64,000 nucleotides of DNA from Acanthochlamys bracteata (GCA_019914995.1 CM034135.1:3164501-3228500); one strand, 5' to 3'; counted from the first letter of the stretch, positions 1 through 12,789 are shown. Program-made: numbers and translations. The notes: a model not told the origin generated them from the letters alone.

Positions 1-2601
1 TATTATTATGATTAGTTCATGTTCTATTTGACTTGCAATTTCTTTTAGTACTTAGTGGCTTCGGTGTTGGGATTTTGATAAGAAGTTGTATCCAGCTTGT
101 GCATCAGTGTAATAAACACGGGATGTTCACAGTTTGCTTTTTTGGTAGTAATCATGATCTTTGCCTGATAGTTATTCACCAGGTAGTTATGCCTTCTTGG
201 TTAAAGAGGAAAAGCACGTATCTCCCTCTGCAAAAAAAGGATAAGAAAAAAGAAGAAGCCAGTGGAGGAACAAATAGCCTAACATCTTTTTGAGTTATTC
301 TAAGGGGCAGATCACGATCTGCTTGTTTTATAGACTTATAGTAGAATGAGAAGAACAAGCAGAAGTTATCGCAGCAGAAAGTTGCAGGCCATAAGCTTTG
401 CCGTTATAACATCCTAGTTCTTGGTGGTTCCTATTCTATGATATGCATATCATGGAGCATTTTCTCATCTCTGCTGCTCTCTAAATGAATATCTTTAACG
501 GGCCTTCAGTTTGGATTCATCTCAGAATTACTTGGATCAATTGTACTAGAATTTTGTTCCACTAAATTCTGCGTCTAGTGCAAATGGTAATACGTTCTTT
601 TGCCTTCACCTGGTAAGTGAATCTCTATTGAACTTCCCCTGCTGCACGGCTCTCTAGAAACGACCAACTATGAAGGTAGCTTTCGTTAAGCTAGGCAAGC
701 CTTTCTATGCTTGTAGATTTGTAGTCTGTTTTCAGAAGTTGCGGCTGGGGGTTTTGGTTAAGTTCCAAATCATAATCTACTGGGCTCCATATTTTTGGAT
801 TAATATGGGAATAACTCTCTTTTGTGGTTAGTGAATCAATTGTGTTTGAAAGGAATAATTCTTCCTTTCAAAATAACGCGCTTACAAAAATTGAGTTAGT
901 TGGGTATGAAAATAGATTGAATTTGTTTTTTTGTTTTTTGTATATTGATTTAGTGATTAAAAATGTACTTTTTACTAATATATCTTATCCCAAACTAAAT
1001 TGTTAGCCTCACAAACCTTGTTAATTCCGGGTTAACTCTTTTGACAAAAGAACGGGAGCGTAGGTTTCACTGCCATGCTTTATTTACTCATTTACTGGTG
1101 TATATCATTCATTTCTGTTGCTGCATGAGTTGTCTACGAAGTTGAACGTTAGGGGATGTAAACAAATACTGCCATTATGATTTCTGTACGTGTTCGCTAG
1201 TTTTCAAATAAGACTGACAATAGCATCTACATCTTCTTCAGAAGGGATCAATGCGACAAAGTACGTATTTTTTTTACTCAGAACTAAATTTTAAAATAAA
1301 TTATTAAAAAAATGAAAGTTCAAAATTAAATTTAATTTTTGTGTTTATTTGTTATTAAAGATGAGTTTGAAAATAAAATTTTTTATTTTATAATTTAATA
1401 TTTAGAAGTAAATTTTTAATAAAAAATTGACTTCTATTATAATTTAAAAAAAGATTAGATGTAAATTTTTTTTTAAAATAATAAATTAAAAATACTGATA
1501 AACATTTCCAAAATAAAACTTATAATATTTCATAATTGAGGGCGAATATATTTATATATTATAGTTTTTCTTAAAAATTGAGTCCACATATATTGTTGGG
1601 GCTTATAATTTTACCTCGATCTGGTGGTGCACTTAGTCAAATTTTTTTTAGCTAAATCAGTCTTTTTCTAATGAGCTATCAAATACAATTAAAAACTTTA
1701 TAGCAAATAGTACTTGAGAAAAAAATAAACATTTATAGAAGAAAGCTTTTAAAAAAAATTATATTAAGTTGGCTTGGTTATAATTCTTACATAATATCCC
1801 AAATAAAAGTTCATCTCTTCTATTTATAATTTTTCATTTTTTTATAATAAATAGTAGAAATATTTTGATCAAACAGTAAAAACTATATGATCTAAAATAT
1901 AATATTTATATAAAATATTTTTATTTTTATAATATTTTATATGATAATAAATATTTAATTTTTGTAGAGTATTCTAAGCTAATCAGAATAACCAACGATA
2001 AGGCCTATTTTAGGCAAAAAAAAAACGAGAAAAAAAAATATCAACGTAAGCATACCGTCACGATACGTAAAGGTACAGAAAAAGGCCAGCACTGTGTGCT
2101 CACCGAAAGATTCCATGTTTTTACTAAAAAAAATTAATCTAGTAGTACATCCTCCTTTTTACTGTACAGCAGATGGAACCCTTTTTCATACTCAATTCAC
2201 ATCGATAGGTGAACCGAGTCAAAATTTCTCAACACTCGAGATATATAGATAGTATATCACCTCCATGTACAAATCATTAATTCATCCGATCATTTCGTTT
2301 ATAGATCAGAACAAAAAAAAACCTACAGACATTAAATATTGGATTCCATTGTGGACCCTATCTTTCCAAAGTAGCCGTTGCTTGTCCGAAGACCACCACC
2401 ACCATTAACATGCCTCCCTCTCCCTTTCGCTCTTCATAAAAGAAAACTAGCCGTTGAAGTTCTTAACTTAATTCCCTCCTCCCTACTCTATCACTGCTAC
2501 TTCACGTACTCTCTCGTTTCTTAACTCTCTTCTTCTCTCTTAACTGTTTGCAAAACAGAAAAAAGAAAAGGAAAAAAAATTTGAAAGCCTCTGTTGTTCT
2601 T
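1..2601. other. Left-edge noncoding stretch
   Basis: Apart from the exon candidate at 181-293, I see no supportable gene. The stretch from about 1260 to 2040 is strongly A+T-rich with homopolymer runs. The 5' flank of the IMK2-like gene (about 2100-2601) is pyrimidine-rich, with a CATAAAAG TATA-like string near 2434. Confidence 0.6.
181..293 (+). CDS. Unassigned 3'-terminal exon candidate
   Basis: An open stretch follows a plausible acceptor (ttattcaccag) and encodes a basic tail that reads VVMPSWLKRK, then a Lys/Glu-rich segment, ending NSLTSF and TGA at 291-293. The gene body would lie to the left of the window. The composition (Lys-rich terminus, then probable 3'UTR) fits the end of a real gene, but I do not recognise the protein. 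The open frame continues upstream through the acceptor, so the exon boundary is not proven. It could be chance. Confidence 0.22.
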
Positions 2602-5308
2602 ATGGACAAATCTCACAAGTCGTGTAATGAGAAAACCAAGGCTTGTAGTCATGCATTTCTGTTTGTTTTGTTTTTTGTCTCGCTGGTTTCCGGCGAAGCT
2701 TGGGATGGGATTATAATCGGCCAAGCAGATTACGAAGGCTTGCAGGCGTTCAAACATGCTTTAGATGATCCTAGAGGAGTTCTCCGTAGCTGGAATGGTA
2801 CTGGCCTTGACGCTTGCTCTGGTGCTTGGCTTGGAATCAAATGTGTTCGTGGTCAGGTGATCGCGATTCAGCTGCCATGGCGGGGACTCGGCGGTAGAAT
2901 TACGGAGAAAATCGGGCAGCTCGTTGCTCTTCGGAAACTAAGTCTTCATGATAACAACATTGGCGGTCAGATTCCTCCGTCGATCGGGTTTCTTCCTGAT
3001 CTCAGAGGACTCTATCTCTTCAACAATCGGTTCGCCGGTAATATCCCTCCCTCTATTGGTAATTCCCGAGTTATCCAAACAATTGATCTTAGTAACAACT
3101 TGCTCGCTGGCACTATTCCTCCTTCCATTGCTAACTCTGCAAGGTTGTATAGACTTAATATTAGTTTCAATAATCTCAAGGGGCCAATTCCGATGAGCAT
3201 CACCGGATCCCCGACAGTTACTTATCTCTCTGTTCAGAATAATAATCTCTCTGGTTCGATCCCTGACACTTGGGGTGGCGGAAAACAGAGTTATCAGCTT
3301 GAGATCTTACAACTTGATCATAACTCATTCGCCGGAGGCATTCCAAGATCATTCGGGAAGCTTCAAATGCTAAAAGATTTATCTTTGGCGCACAATCAGC
3401 TTGATGGAAGCATACCTGTTGAGATTGGAATGCTTCCCAATCTTCGATCATTGGACATTGCCTATAATTCAATCAGTGGAAGCTTGCCTAATTCTCTCTT
3501 CAGTATTTCTTCATTGGTGAAATTGAGCCTAGAAGGTAATCAACTTGATAATGGAATCCCCGAAGCAATTGGTAATCTCAGTAGTCTATCTACTCTCTCA
3601 CTGAAAAGAAACCAGTTCCATGGTGAAATCCCGGCAACACTAGGAAACATCTCTAGTTTGTCTGAACTCGATTTATCCGAAAACAACCTGACAGGGGAAA
3701 TCCCTGCCTCTTTTTCTAACCTAAACAATCTGAATTCCCTCAATGTTTCCGATAACAATCTCTCTGGCCCAGTGCCTATTGCTCTATCCAAACAATTCAA
3801 CTCAAGCTCCTTCGCCGGAAACATTCAGCTCTGCGGGTACAGCGCCTCCGTTCCGTGCCCTTCCCCACCCTCCCCTTCCCCTGTACTGTCTCCTCATGTT
3901 CTTTCTCCTCCTGTTATCCGTCCGAAGCACGGTGGCCACCGTAAGTTAGGTCTAAGGGATATCCTTCTCATAGCTGCAGGGGCTGTTATTGCTCTTCTAC
4001 TTTTGCTTTGCTGCGTTGTGGTCTGCCTTTTGGTCAGGAAAAGGAGAGCTATGGGCAAGAAGAGCACTGCTGCAGCAGCTGCCACGAGAGGGGAGAAGCC
4101 CAGCGGGCCTGCGGGAGCTGAAGTGGAGTCAGGCGGCGAGACAGGAGGAAAGCTTGTTCACTTCGAGGGGCCGCTAGCTTTCACCGCCGATGATCTCTTA
4201 TGCGCGACAGCAGAGATCATGGGCAAGAGTACCTACGGAACAGTGTACAAGGCCACACTGGAAGATGGCAGCCAGGTAGCAGTGAAGAGATTGCGGGAGA
4301 AGATCACCAAAGGGCAGAAGGAATTTGAAGCTGAGGTTAATGCTCTTGGAAAAATACGGCACCCAAACTTAGTGGCGCTTAGAGCTTATTACTTGGGTCC
4401 TAAGGGCGAGAAGCTGCTGGTGTTCGATTACATGCCCAAGGGAAGCCTTGCAGCTTTTTTACATGGTAACAACTTCAACCTCTACTTGTTTGTTTTTACT
4501 TTTGTTTCAATCAATGCTTGTTTTATGTCGAAGTTGAAATTGCTTTGATCGAATATACATTCGATAACAAACACACACCTAGTGCTACTGTTTGATTCAT
4601 GTTTTGGACATAGTTTTATTGTACTTCTTGAAAAGTTTGATTTATACTCTTTCTTATGTTTACTACACAGCGCGAACACCTGACACCCACATTGATTGGC
4701 CGACGAGAATGAAAATAGCAATTGGTGTAGCTCAGGGACTCCGGTACCTTCATTCAGAACTGAACATGATCCATGGCAACCTCACAAGCAGCAATATATT
4801 ACTGGATGACAACAACAACCCAAAGATTTCTGACTTTGGCCTCTCACGCCTAATGACTCCTGCCGCCAGCTCAAATGTGATTGCAGCAGCCGGTGCTCTT
4901 GGCTACCGCGCGCCAGAGTATTCAAAAGTAAAAAAGGCCAGTACCAAGACCGATGTTTACAGTCTTGGTGTGATCATGCTTGAACTGTTAACAGGAAAAT
5001 CTCCTGATGATACTGCAAACGGCATGGAATTGCCGCAGTGGGTTGCATCGATCGTGAAGGAGGAGTGGACTAATGAAGTGTTCGATCTAGAACTCATGCA
5101 TGATGCTGAAGGCACAGCCGGGGATGAACTTCTCAACACTTTGAAACTGGCACTACATTGTGTGGACCCCTCACCATCAGCCCGTCCAGAAGTGCAGCAG
5201 GTCTTGCAGCAGTTGGAGGAGGTCAAGCCGGATTTGTCTGGAGCTGCAGGTGGCGCAACCGGTGAAGGAAGTAATGTGCCCACCGGAGCTTCGGCCAGCA
5301 GTGAGTAG
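2602..5308 (+). CDS. LRR receptor-like pseudokinase, IMK2 type
   Basis: Two exons, 2602-4465 and 4671-5308, are joined in phase across a 205-bp GT..AG intron and give 833 residues, the size of Arabidopsis IMK2. In order: signal peptide (about 1-32), LRR N-cap with a Cys pair, about ten plant-type LRRs (to about 400), a Pro/Ser-rich linker after LCGY, a TM helix near 452-477 followed by basic residues, and a kinase-like domain from about 527. The VAVK lysine (about 562) and DFG (about 676) are present. The catalytic loop reads HGNLTSSN near 656, so the HRD aspartate and the loop lysine are missing. By family knowledge this is a plasma-membrane receptor expected to signal without its own phosphotransfer. 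The start at 2602 was preferred to 2548 because it places the signal peptide near the N-terminus. The intron falls within the kinase lobe, at AFLH/A. Confidence 0.93.
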
Positions 5309-7286
5309 AGGGATAGTGTGAGAACAGATATATAATAGGCATTCTTTATTCTTTTGTCTTCAAAACGTGTATACATAGGAAAGATAAGAATTAGCTTTTA
5401 GAAGATTTCTACTTAAAATAAATTACTTATAATTAATTTAAATCTTAATACTGTGCTCTAACTAAATACAAGACGAGAGTATACCAAAAAATGTTGGTTT
5501 TTCCATCATAGTCAATAATATTACAGTATTGAATGAATTTTACAAAGTTTTAATGGCTTGGTTTATTGCTTTTGCTTCATGTACGAAATGCAATGTCTCT
5601 GCTAGTCTTTTCCTTTCATCTTCATAATTGCCTAATATGTTCCTCCTGATCTACCAACTAGGAGCTAAATATAGAAAATTACAATTTATGTTTCGTAATC
5701 ATATTAACTAAACCTGTATGCAGTAGTGATGCAGCTTTTATTTTCCTTTATGACAAGAACACTATATGTTGAGCCTCCAAGTTGGTCTAGATCCGAATTA
5801 TTAGCGAAAAAGACATAGAAATAATACTCAAATAAAAAACGGATTAATCAATTTAAAAATTAACTAGCAACTCGCCATAGGTTAGTGTGCTTAACAACTC
5901 ATACTTCTTAGTAGTTTCATATTATTGGATACTGAAATTGGCACGTGCTTATATGTGAGAAATACTATCCCTAATAGTTGGTCAATTGTTTAGTTTGGAA
6001 ATCCGTTCATACAATTGGAGAAAAGAGAGATTAGACCTCCTAAGTTAATCTAGACCAAATTAGTAACAAAAAAATCTAAATATGATATCTAAATAAAAAA
6101 TAAATTAGTCAATTTGAAATTGAACCAACAATTCGTCTTAAATTGAACCAAATAGATCATAACTTGTTGAATTTAATAACTCAATCTCTTAATCTTATAT
6201 TAATTGAATGCTGAAATAAATATATACTTATATGTGAGTACTTTAAATAATTGACTTATTATTTTAGTTTGTGGATCTAAGTTTACACATTTGTCTTATT
6301 ATTAAAATTTAGAACGCATATATATCTTAGCAATCAAACAAATTGTCAAATACAAACTTCATTCATATTCACGGTTACTGTACACTTGCATATCAATCAA
6401 ATAAGGATTACGACGAAGTCATGCTCAACTGCTCTGAACCTGATTGAACATAGAAAGTTTTCTTCAACTGGCCGCTCGGTGGTTAATTGAATCATTCATT
6501 ATGCGGCCGCCGTTAGAAAATGTTCATTTTCCCTTAACTGCAAGAAAATTGCTATGTGATTGTTCCTCTTAGAACTAATTTCAACAAAAATCTTTTAACT
6601 AAGAGTGTGTTTAACTGGGATAAATTTGAATTTTAAAAAGTAAATTAAAAAAATTAAATTTAAAATATTTAATAAAAAATAAAATTTTATATTAATTTTA
6701 TATTATTAGTAAGTTTTAAAATTAAATTTAGAAAATAATTAATAAAAAGGTTATTTTAATATTAATAATAAGTTTTAAAAAAATAAAATTTGTGGCTCAG
6801 GGAATCACGCAATGAGAAAAAACATTAGCGTCTCCTTTAACAAACTACCTTCCTCACTTGAAATGACATCATTAATGACATGAATAAGTGTTTATTTTGC
6901 TTGGAATTACTTGAAGCCCAAAACAGGTAGATTTGAGATGACATCACTAACGACACCCCGACTGCAACAAGCTTTAGTGAGTTAGCATGTTGCTGAGTGC
7001 TTCCCTTCTGGAGGCACCTGGGAGAGTTAGCTTTGATTTTATCGGGTGCTAAACGTCAACATTGTATTGGATACTTGATTCACTAGTAAATACCTATTGT
7101 TGAGTATTAAGGCATGAAGAATTGCAGATTTAATATGCACAAGTTGGAGAGCTGGAGGTAAGATGATATACTGATATATGCAAGGTATGACTGAGCATTC
7201 AACAAAGATCTCGGAATCTAGTAGAGAGGCTCACTTCATTCTGAATAACTTTAGAAAAAGTCCTTGTGGCAAATATTTGATAGATA
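5309..7286. other. Noncoding, AT-rich, with a degenerate duplication
   Basis: This is the 3' flank of the IMK2-like gene, then A+T-rich DNA. No open frame with recognisable similarity was seen. It contains the degenerate duplication at 5771-6290 and further A/T homopolymer DNA at 6600-6800. The last few hundred bases are the downstream flank of SWC6, which lies on the minus strand. Confidence 0.6.
5771..6290. repeat. Ancient tandem duplication, about 260-bp unit
   Basis: Two diverged direct copies start at 5771 (gagcctccaagttggtctag) and about 6033 (agacctcctaagttaatcta). Both continue through a shared series of landmarks: a run of caaataaaaaa, then attarTCAATTT, a caa.tcg motif, an aactca..ctt motif, and CTTATATGTGAG. 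There are many substitutions and small indels, so the duplication is old. No coding content was seen. Confidence 0.55.
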
Positions 7287-9911
7287 TCAGGCGACAAATT
7301 TCAAACATCGGGTATCATTGTGAATAACCTGACACCGAACACAGCAGAAGCGTGCTCCACAATTTACGCATGTGTAGTTGGCAGTGAACCCACATACAGT
7401 GCAGAAATGGCGACGAGAACTACAGCTGGGTGGCCCAACTGCAGCTCTCAAGTAGGAGGGAACATGCAGAGGCAGAGCCTCAAGGTTAGCCTGTTTGTGG
7501 AAATCGTCAATTATCAGTAAACAACAACATAGAATGATGGAATGGACTGAACATATAACTGGGGCTTCATCCTACCTCATGTAAGATCTCCATAAATGTC
7601 CTGGGTGCCTTCCTTGCATTTCCGATAGCTTTTGCTTGCCGTGTTTGCCGTTTCATGCTCTTTGACTGCTTCTTTTGTATGTAAACTGTAACAAGAATGA
7701 CCAGCCCTATATGTGTCAATAGATTCTCTCAGCTGTTAGGATCTACTTTTGCTCAAGTAAACATAGTATCATTCAAACAGCTTTGATCTCGTTACTTGTA
7801 TAAATCTCCAACATGATGGAAACTAAAATGTTTAAGTGAATTTAAATATATGCACACTTCTATCTTTGTTGCCTTGTTCCATATCCTTCATCTTGAAGGT
7901 CCTGGGCCAGGATAAACAGCTAAGAGATATGTGCAGAGCTAGGGAACTAAAATGTGCTCCAGTTACAGCAGCTTGCTGGCAACTAAAGCAAGCGAGTAGA
8001 TCTTTACCATCTTAAAAAACTTTTTAAAATAAGGAAAAAAGAAACAAAGTTCGCTGAATGAAAATGCTTTGATATTACATTCTACAACAGCGCAAGAGGT
8101 GCAACTCGTATATGACTAGTTAAAAGTTCCTGACGACAGCAAATATCTGCCCTGAATCAGATCGTACATTGTTCTATTCCTATCTCTTCATGTTATATGC
8201 GCCCTTTGCTTTAAAGCAAGTGCATATTAACTCTTTTGGCATCCTTATAGCTTTGTTTTGTTTCTAATGTTTTAGTTTGTAGCCAAGATGAGGTAGTGGG
8301 AGGAACTAGGAGGTTCAACGGTTATAAAGGATGCAATAAGACAAACAATACTAAAAAGATGTGTTGCACAAACAAATTGCATGAGAAGTCTAAATCTAAA
8401 AGCCTCTGATATTTCAGCTCGGATCAAGGACACGCTTGTCGAAGCCTTATCCTTATAGATGAGATAAGTTACGTAGCTCCTTGAATGTATTGTTCTATAT
8501 TAGCAAAAGAAATCTTCTAGTAGGCACAAAGCAGTAGGCGTTTTATGAAGGATGAATGTAAAGATTAAGAGACATAATTGTGGCAAAACTGTCTACAGGC
8601 TGATGATATGGTCATGACCAAGTGCTAATGAATCATACAAGCACTTGACTTGCAGTTAATCTCACACAAAATAACTACTTGTCATATGCACTTTAACCAA
8701 AAAAGGAAGCATAAGTCTTGTAATTGGAATGGTGTATAGATTACAAGGGAAACTTACCATGGGCAAGCCATAGTATACTCACTAGAAGGTAACTCTTGTA
8801 CTGTAGTACAATTGAAACTTTAATGAGCCATAAAACTACGAGAAGCTACAGTTACAAGAAAAGGACTAAGACTAGTAACTTCGAAGTATATTTGAAATGA
8901 AGGGGAGTGCTATAAAAACTGTAAGAAAGCCGCTGAATTTTCTCTTAATTTAATAAATAGATAAGCAGTAGATTAATAGAGGAAAAACAACACCCCAAAG
9001 AAACCGAATGGGACAGCAAAATATGAAGGAGATTTTTCCAGTAACCAGAACATAGGCAATAAACAGTAGATTAATAGAGGAAAAACAACACCCCAAAGAA
9101 ACCGAATGGGACAGCAAAATGTGAAGGAGATTTTTTTAGTAACCAGAATATAGGCAATACCCAAAATACTGTTCAGTCTTAGCTTATTGATGAACAAGGT
9201 TCACATATGAACTCATAAGGAATCAATGTAGTCAGAGTCTTGCACATGTTTTGCCAAAGCATGGGTAACTAACATGAGGTTTCAATGATACCATCAGAAA
9301 CTATTCTATTTGTGTACTAAGCCTAATTAACTGAAATTGTCCCAGGAATTCTGCAACAAACACATACATGCTTCTCATCAAATTATAGAAGACGTACGTT
9401 CCTTTGAGAGTGAACATAAAACAACAAAATTTCTCAAGGAAAAGGAAAAAAAGAACAAACACAAAGACATTTAGATCACAGACCTACCTTGATCTTCATC
9501 ATCAAGAGAAGCATCATCATCATCGATAACCTCTACCGGCTCAGCTAAAGCATTATCATTTTCCAGTGCTTCAAGACGAGCTAGCGCTGCCTTTGATGTA
9601 TGCAGCAGAAACACCAACGTTACAACCAACAAAGAAAAAAACAACAGATAAATTTTACTTAAATACCCAGAATAAAAAACTAAACAGCACAAAATTCCGA
9701 CTCTCGGTGAAAATTTGAGTTTGTTATACCCAAAAAGCAGACAAAGTTCTCAACAAAAAAAAGAAAATAGAAGAAAAAAGAGTGGAACTGATTGAAATTT
9801 GAAGACCTGGGTTCTGTTGTCGGCGCTGGTGAGGGCGGCCACCATCTTGGAAGAAACTTTTCTGGACCGAACAGAAGAACGAAGTAACGGGCCAGTGATC
9901 TCTTCCTCCAT
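7287..9911 (-). CDS. SWR1 chromatin-remodelling complex subunit 6 (HIT zinc finger)
   Basis: Four exons read right to left: 9911-9807, 9590-9488, 7685-7576 and 7490-7287. They join in phase to 173 residues, close to Arabidopsis SWC6 (171). The N-terminus MEEEITGPLL leads to a basic segment and ALTSADNRTQ. Exon 2 encodes ARLEALENDN followed by an acidic run (EVIDDDD). Exon 3 is Lys/Arg-rich (KRQTRQAKA). The last exon carries the zf-HIT finger, with paired Cys from FCTVCGF to NDTRC and the terminal KFVA. SWC6 is a nuclear subunit of SWR1, which deposits H2A.Z and affects flowering and development. Intron 2 is unusually large (about 1.8 kb) and contains a 98-bp tandem duplication. The start fits the family N-terminus. 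Identification is strong because every exon matches the family at the expected position. Confidence 0.93.
8963..9158. repeat. 98-bp tandem duplication in SWC6 intron 2
   Basis: Two nearly identical direct copies (about 8963-9060 and 9061-9158) share the string cagtagattaatagaggaaa and end in ataggcaat, offset by exactly 98 bases at both ends. Only a few substitutions separate them, so the event is recent. It lies entirely within the large intron. Confidence 0.9.
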
Positions 9912-10729
9912 GGCCGGAGTTCGAGCACGGTTCGACTGATTGCGAAGGATTCGGGGAATCAGAGCTCCGGTGTTCGGGCGGGACTCAATTAGTTGGAGAC
10001 CAACTGAAGGTCGTAAAGTTTCTTGAAGTTTATGTTTGACTTAAGTTCTATTTACTAACATTTCAAGCTCTATGTCTTTTAAATTTATCTTTAAATATAA
10101 AATTTTTTAAAAAATTAAATTTATTATTAATATAAAATTAGTATAAAATTTTATTTTTTATTAAATATTTTGAAATATTAATTTAATATTTTTAATACAT
10201 TTTCAAACTTCCAAAATTCAAGTTCGTAAACGCGCATTAATTTATGTACTTCACCAATTCAGTTTAGAACCATATTGTATAACTTTTTATGAGATATTTA
10301 TAGACTTTTTAACCCCATTTCATAATATTTTAATACATTCGTTCTTGCTTGCGCAGGTGAAGGCTGAAACCTGAGCAATCTTACTTCCTTACTAAATATT
10401 GTTAAGTGGATATTTAAAAGTGTTTATTAAAAAGAAATTTAAAAAATTAAATAATTATTTTATAATTAAAAATATATTTTTATTTATATTTTTTAAATTT
10501 TAAAAAATTTCAAAAAATACGTATAATGGTTTTAGAATTAGAAAAATTTTATGAAAATTGATAAGCAATTTTAAATATGTCCTAAAAAAATTTTTAAAAA
10601 AAAAACACCACCAGAAAGACTCCAACCATCAGTGACGCAGTAACTGCTCTCTCTACCGATTTATCACTGCGACTGTTTAAACGCTTCTCCAAATTCTTCC
10701 CACTTCTCTCCTTCATCCTGCAAATCGCC
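9912..10729. promoter_or_regulatory. Divergent intergenic region, SWC6 / Abraxas-like
   Basis: About 0.8 kb separates the SWC6 start codon (minus strand) from the Abraxas-like start codon (plus strand), so both promoters must lie here. The DNA nearest each gene is mixed in composition; the centre (about 10080-10590) is A+T-rich. I could not assign a specific core promoter element to either gene. Confidence 0.45.
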
Positions 10730-12003
10730 ATGGCGGAGTGTTCTTCTCCATCTCCTCCCCCGCCATCGATAGACAAGATCTCGATCTCTGGCGGCACTCT
10801 CTCCGCTTTGCTCCATCGTTTCTCTTCCTCTTCCGGCGATCTCCACGGTCTTCTCTTCGGCAGGTTAGCTCTTCTCCCTCCTCCGCTCCCCACCGACGAA
10901 GACGATCTTCTTCTTCCTCCTTCTCCCACCGCCGTCGCAGTCCTTACCGGCCACTGCTCAATTCAATTCTTCGATTCGATCGGGCGAACTGATCCTTCCC
11001 TTCTCTCCGTCGTCGCTGGGACCCACCACGATTCGTCTTCTGTTCTACTCGGTTGGTTCTCCGCTCGCCGGCGTTCTCCTCTCCGGCCTTCCATGCGTGA
11101 GCTCGCCGTTTCGTTCTCTATCCGGTCGAATCTCCACTCTACGTCTACACCTCTGCCGTTGATCCTTCTGCTATTATCTGAGGGCAGTACACCAAATGAT
11201 GCTATCCACACGCACGAGTACCGCGCTTTCTCTCTATCAGCAGAGGGAGATTCCCTCGATCCAAAATCGATTGATATCGTCAACCTTGGCCCCGGGTTTG
11301 GGTCGCAGTACGGTGGATTCTCGCCAGCATGCCCATTGCCTTTGGTTACATGCAATATTTCAAAGAGAAATGAAAATGAGAAGGATGTGAAGAAGGGCAT
11401 GGGAGAAACTCTTGCTAGCCAGCGGAAGGCAATAGAGGATAAGGAGATGCTTGATGCCTCTGCTGAGGGCTTTGATGTGGAGAGGCTTTGGATGTTGGCA
11501 GGATCTGGGCCAGTGGAGTATGCTGCAGAGCTGGAGGATTTATACAGGAAGATGCTGCACAAGCTCGAGAGTTTGGCCAGACTTGTTGAGAAAAGCTCTG
11601 CTAAGGTTTTGGATCAGGTGAGCAGTTTCTAGATTCTGGCTATATAGTTTTCTCTATATGGAGTATTCTTGACGTATGAGTTGGAAGAACGTCAATTAGA
11701 AAAGGTATAGAAATTTATAGTGAAACCCATGGTTGCTGTATCTCCTTTGCAGTATGTTTTCTTTGTCCAAATGACTTGTGCTGCTTCATATATGATATTA
11801 TATCACATTGACATGTGCTGTTGAGAAAATGGGGATTTTTCATAAGGTAGAAACCTGTAATTCCATCTTTTATCTTGGCATACAGAATGTTGACTTGTAG
11901 CTAATTTATTATGAAAGATGATCTACCTTGTAATAACTGTTTGTTGGTATGGCAGGAAAGTTACAATATTAATTTGCGAAGCAAAATAGCAGGGTTGGAG
12001 TAA
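10730..12003 (+). CDS. Abraxas/FAM175-like MPN-domain protein (BRISC/BRCA1-A type subunit)
   Basis: Two exons, 10730-11617 and 11956-12003, join in phase 0 to give 311 residues. The N-terminal half is an MPN-like fold (LHGLLFGRL, then VLLGWFSARR). It lacks the JAMM metal ligands, as expected of the catalytically inactive Abraxas-type scaffold. The C-terminal part (about 240-311) is predicted helical or coiled coil (EELEDLY-like, KMLHKLESLARLVEKSS). By family knowledge such proteins partner the BRCC36 deubiquitinase that cleaves K63-linked ubiquitin; that role is inferred here. The first exon is G+C-richer than its surroundings, with Ser/Pro-rich loops. Exon 2 is short and ends ...KIAGLE. A phase-compatible alternative last exon may lie at 16349-16468. 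An MPN protein of another subfamily is possible. Confidence 0.72.
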
Positions 12004-12111
12004 GGATGCTTTTGAGCTTGGTGAGTGAATGCTTCAACTTTTTATGATGTGCTTATATCTTTCGTAGCACATTTCAGACTTTCTTATGACATCAATTCAG
12101 CCCCAGTGAAA

Positions 12112-12524
12112 TACACTGAAATGTACTAATTCACATCATGAGAGTTGACATTGTAACTTGTTTAGCTGATACTTGACCATGTTATAACAAAGCTTCTGCC
12201 AAAGTTTATAAGTTGATTGTATGAATTAGTGTTTAGTCACTAGCTTTTTCAAGTCGAGAGTACTATTCATCAAGAAACTTTTCACGACCAGACTGTCCTA
12301 TTAGAGAGATGGAGTGAATACACTGAAATGTACTAATTCACATCATGAGAGTTGACATTGTAACTTGTTTAGCTGATACTTGACCATGTTATGACAAAGC
12401 TTCTGCTAAAGTTAATTAAGAAGTTGATTGTATGAATTAGTGTTTAGTCACTAGCTTTTTCAAGTCGAGAGTACTATTCATCAAGAAACTTTTGGCGACC
12501 AAATTATCCTATTAGAGAGATGGT
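12112..12524. repeat. Tandem duplication, about 207-bp unit
   Basis: Two adjacent direct copies begin tacactgaaatgtactaatt at 12112 and 12319. Both run through cttgaccatgtta, gttgattgtatgaattagtg and a shared attagagagatgg end (12300 and 12511). Differences are a handful of substitutions plus a short insertion in copy 2, which shifts the spacing from 207 to 211. Confidence 0.9.
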
Positions 12525-12789
12525 CTTCGACTGGAATAGCAAGTATTTCCAATAGCAGAAAATTCTTCAATTATGCTTATATTAGCTTCAGGATATAAAC
12601 AATAGTGACAGGCAAGATGCCAGTAACTGTTATACTTTGAAGTGCAAAGTTCACTGCCCTACTGAAAATATGAGAAATAATTTCTAATTGTATGGGAGTG
12701 CTTTCTGTCAATGTTGAAGTTCAATATTAGCTGTGCGACAATGATTGACTAAATACACAGTTTCTGATCATCGCTATCAATATGTGGAC

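Noticed and set aside
2548..2601. Upstream in-frame Met of the IMK2-like gene
   Set aside because: It would add a Lys/Arg-rich stretch before the signal peptide. The Met at 2602 fits the family N-terminus better.
4957..5376. 139-codon minus-strand frame over IMK2 exon 2
   Set aside because: Antisense shadow of a well-supported kinase-like exon.
10594..11562. Long minus-strand open frames over the Abraxas-like exon 1
   Set aside because: They are antisense shadows of a G+C-rich exon, with no motifs and low-complexity Ser/Arg/Glu runs.
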